Shown: positions 62,948-64,000 of the stretch, one piece after another | How positions within the stretch are numbered: the first letter of the stretch is position 1 | Layout: each line of letters opens with the position of its first letter | Source of the DNA: Rhodobacteraceae bacterium 63075 | GTDB taxonomy: Bacteria; Pseudomonadota; Alphaproteobacteria; Rhodobacterales; Rhodobacteraceae | Assembly (NCBI GenBank): GCA_003417655.1 | Contig: QVMW01000006.1 | Coordinates: 1 to 64,000 of the forward strand | Length of the DNA stretch: 64,000 nucleotides | Direction of reading: 5' to 3' | Program-made: the position numbers and the translations under genes | Notes under the pieces: model-generated | What the model was told of the DNA's origin: nothing | The model's input: only the letters and a program-made list of their open reading frames with translations | Database searches by the model: none

Positions 62948-64000
62948 CCCAGCTCGACAACAACATCACCAAGGCGAAGGCCTATCTCGCCCGCTTCGAA
63001 GGCAGCGGCGTGATGAACCAGATCGGCGGCAAGGCCCAGCCTGCGCTTTCGGGCGCGAGTTTCGACAACCATTCGCCCGTCGACGAAACATTCCTTTGCA
63101 AGGTGGCCAGGTCCGGCGCCAAGGATATCGACGCCGCCGCCAAAGCGGCGCAAGCCGCCTTCGCCGAGTGGCGCGACATGCCGCTCGCCAACCGCAAGAA
63201 AATACTGCATAAAATCGCCGATGCGATCGAGGCGCGCGCCGAGGAAATCGCCTTCGCCGAGTGCCTCGACACCGGCCAGCCGCTGCGCTTCATGTCCAAG
63301 GCCGCCCTGCGCGGCGCGGAGAATTTCCGCTTCTTCGCCGACCGCGCGCCCTCGGCCCGTGATGGCCAGTCGCTCCCCTCGCTCACGCTCATGAACGTCA
63401 CGACCCGGACGCCCATCGGCCCGGTCGGGATCATCACGCCGTGGAACACGCCCTTCATGCTCTCGACATGGAAGATCGCCCCGGCGCTGGCGGCGGGCTG
63501 TACCGTGGTGCACAAGCCCGCTGAATTTTCGCCCATAACCGCCCGGATTCTCATGGAAATCGCCGAGGATGCCGGGCTCCCGCCGGGCGTTTGGAACCTC
63601 GTCAACGGTTTCGGCGAGGACGCCGGCCGCGCGCTGACCGAACACAAGCTCATCAAGGCCATCGCCTTCGTCGGCGAAAGCAGGACCGGCTCTATGATCA
63701 TGAAACAGGGCGCCGACACGCTCAAGCGCGTGCATTTCGAGCTGGGCGGCAAGAACCCTGTGATCGTCTTCGACGATGCCGATCTTGACCGCGCGCTCGA
63801 TGCCGCGATCTTCATGATCTACTCGCTCAACGGCGAGCGCTGCACCTCGTCCTCGCGGCTCCTCCTGCACAAGAGCATCGCTGCGGAATTCATCGAGAAG
63901 CTCGCCTCCCGCGTGAACAACATCCGCGTCGGCCATCCGCTTGATCCCGAAACGGAAATCGGCCCGCTCATCCACAAGGAGCATTACGACAAGGTCTGCT
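62944..64000 (+). CDS. hpaE: 5-carboxymethyl-2-hydroxymuconate semialdehyde dehydrogenase (5' part)
   Basis: The open frame of 352 codons continues past the window edge. It is an NAD-dependent aldehyde dehydrogenase with PWNTPFMLSTWKIAPALAAG (Asn in the oxyanion site), general base Glu266 in ELGGKNP and catalytic Cys300 in NGERCTSS. About 145 C-terminal residues should be missing. The ATGA overlap with hpaF and the sequence pattern support HpaE, which oxidises the ring-cleavage semialdehyde. Confidence 0.92.
   Translation, partial: MTQLDNNITKAKAYLARFEGSGVMNQIGGKAQPALSGASFDNHSPVDETFLCKVARSGAKDIDAAAKAAQAAFAEWRDMPLANRKKILHKIADAIEARAEEIAFAECLDTGQPLRFMSKAALRGAENFRFFADRAPSARDGQSLPSLTLMNVTTRTPIGPVGIITPWNTPFMLSTWKIAPALAAGCTVVHKPAEFSPITARILMEIAEDAGLPPGVWNLVNGFGEDAGRALTEHKLIKAIAFVGESRTGSMIMKQGADTLKRVHFELGGKNPVIVFDDADLDRALDAAIFMIYSLNGERCTSSSRLLLHKSIAAEFIEKLASRVNNIRVGHPLDPETEIGPLIHKEHYDKVC

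Overview
The window is a GC-rich chromosomal segment of an alphaproteobacterium, most likely a roseobacter-type member of the Rhodobacterales. The evidence is gene content and order: fabA divergent from a Fur-family irr, an iron block of bfd-bfr and hemP, a BLUF protein, the mreBCD-mrdA-rodA cluster, lysC-ptsP, hom near recJ, and a homoprotocatechuate (hpa) operon entering the right edge. No rRNA, integrase, transposase, phage module or CRISPR array is visible. The genus cannot be read from the sequence alone.

Layout: 0-7 kb holds fabA/irr, an MDR reductase, sodB, a TetA-like exporter, an alcohol dehydrogenase plus enolase-superfamily pair, and cspA. 7.5-12.5 kb holds a small unknown, yciA, a small membrane protein and the tesA/ybbA/ybbP module. 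12.9-17.6 kb is the glycine cleavage operon (gcvT-gcvH-gcvP) under a tandem glycine riboswitch. 17.7-24 kb holds an nsrR-like regulator sharing an FNR-type site with a gamma-glutamylcyclotransferase-like gene, gltX, a metallo-hydrolase, a soxR remnant, a BLUF photoreceptor, a winged-helix/hydrolase fusion and a small basic protein. 24-30 kb holds nadE, an 18-repeat exported MORN protein and copA with a CueR-type promoter. 30-33.6 kb is leuA with a leucine-rich attenuator leader, then iron storage and haem genes. 34-41.8 kb is an L,D-transpeptidase, a lipoprotein, the rod-shape operon and a hydroxyacid dehydrogenase. 41.9-44.6 kb is a TetR regulator and an AT-richer islet with two unknown genes. 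44.6-57 kb holds hom, a lipoyl-fold membrane protein, recJ, tRNA-Glu, msrB-msrA, a DnaA-box cluster, a phytanoyl-CoA dioxygenase, a Nudix hydrolase, DUF1178, an SDR, lysC and ptsP. 57-64 kb holds EcsC, GNAT, flavin reductase, MFS and metG genes, then hpaF and a truncated hpaE.

Several themes recur. Iron, haem and redox genes (irr, sodB, bfr, bfd, hemP, msrA/B, soxR remnant, nsrR) are numerous and carry dyad operators. The cell-wall block makes the elongasome. The aspartate pathway appears as lysC and hom, but the two are not co-transcribed.

The most unusual content is non-coding. (i) A roughly 100-nt repeat occurs three times (near 2.4, 24.2 and 62.4 kb), always between genes and in the same orientation. 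It has a fixed hairpin loop and an outer stem that keeps pairing despite sequence change. (ii) Groups of perfect or near-perfect palindromes, each with a different arm sequence and many with a 3-nt loop or a TTCGAA centre, lie just downstream of stop codons (1.2, 41.8, 53.0, 56.8, 59.0 and 60.4 kb). (iii) Two exact DnaA boxes and two near-matches lie within 170 bp beside msrA. (iv) Two short genes too small for routine calling are visible: a leuA leader peptide and a 55-residue gene coupled to hemP.
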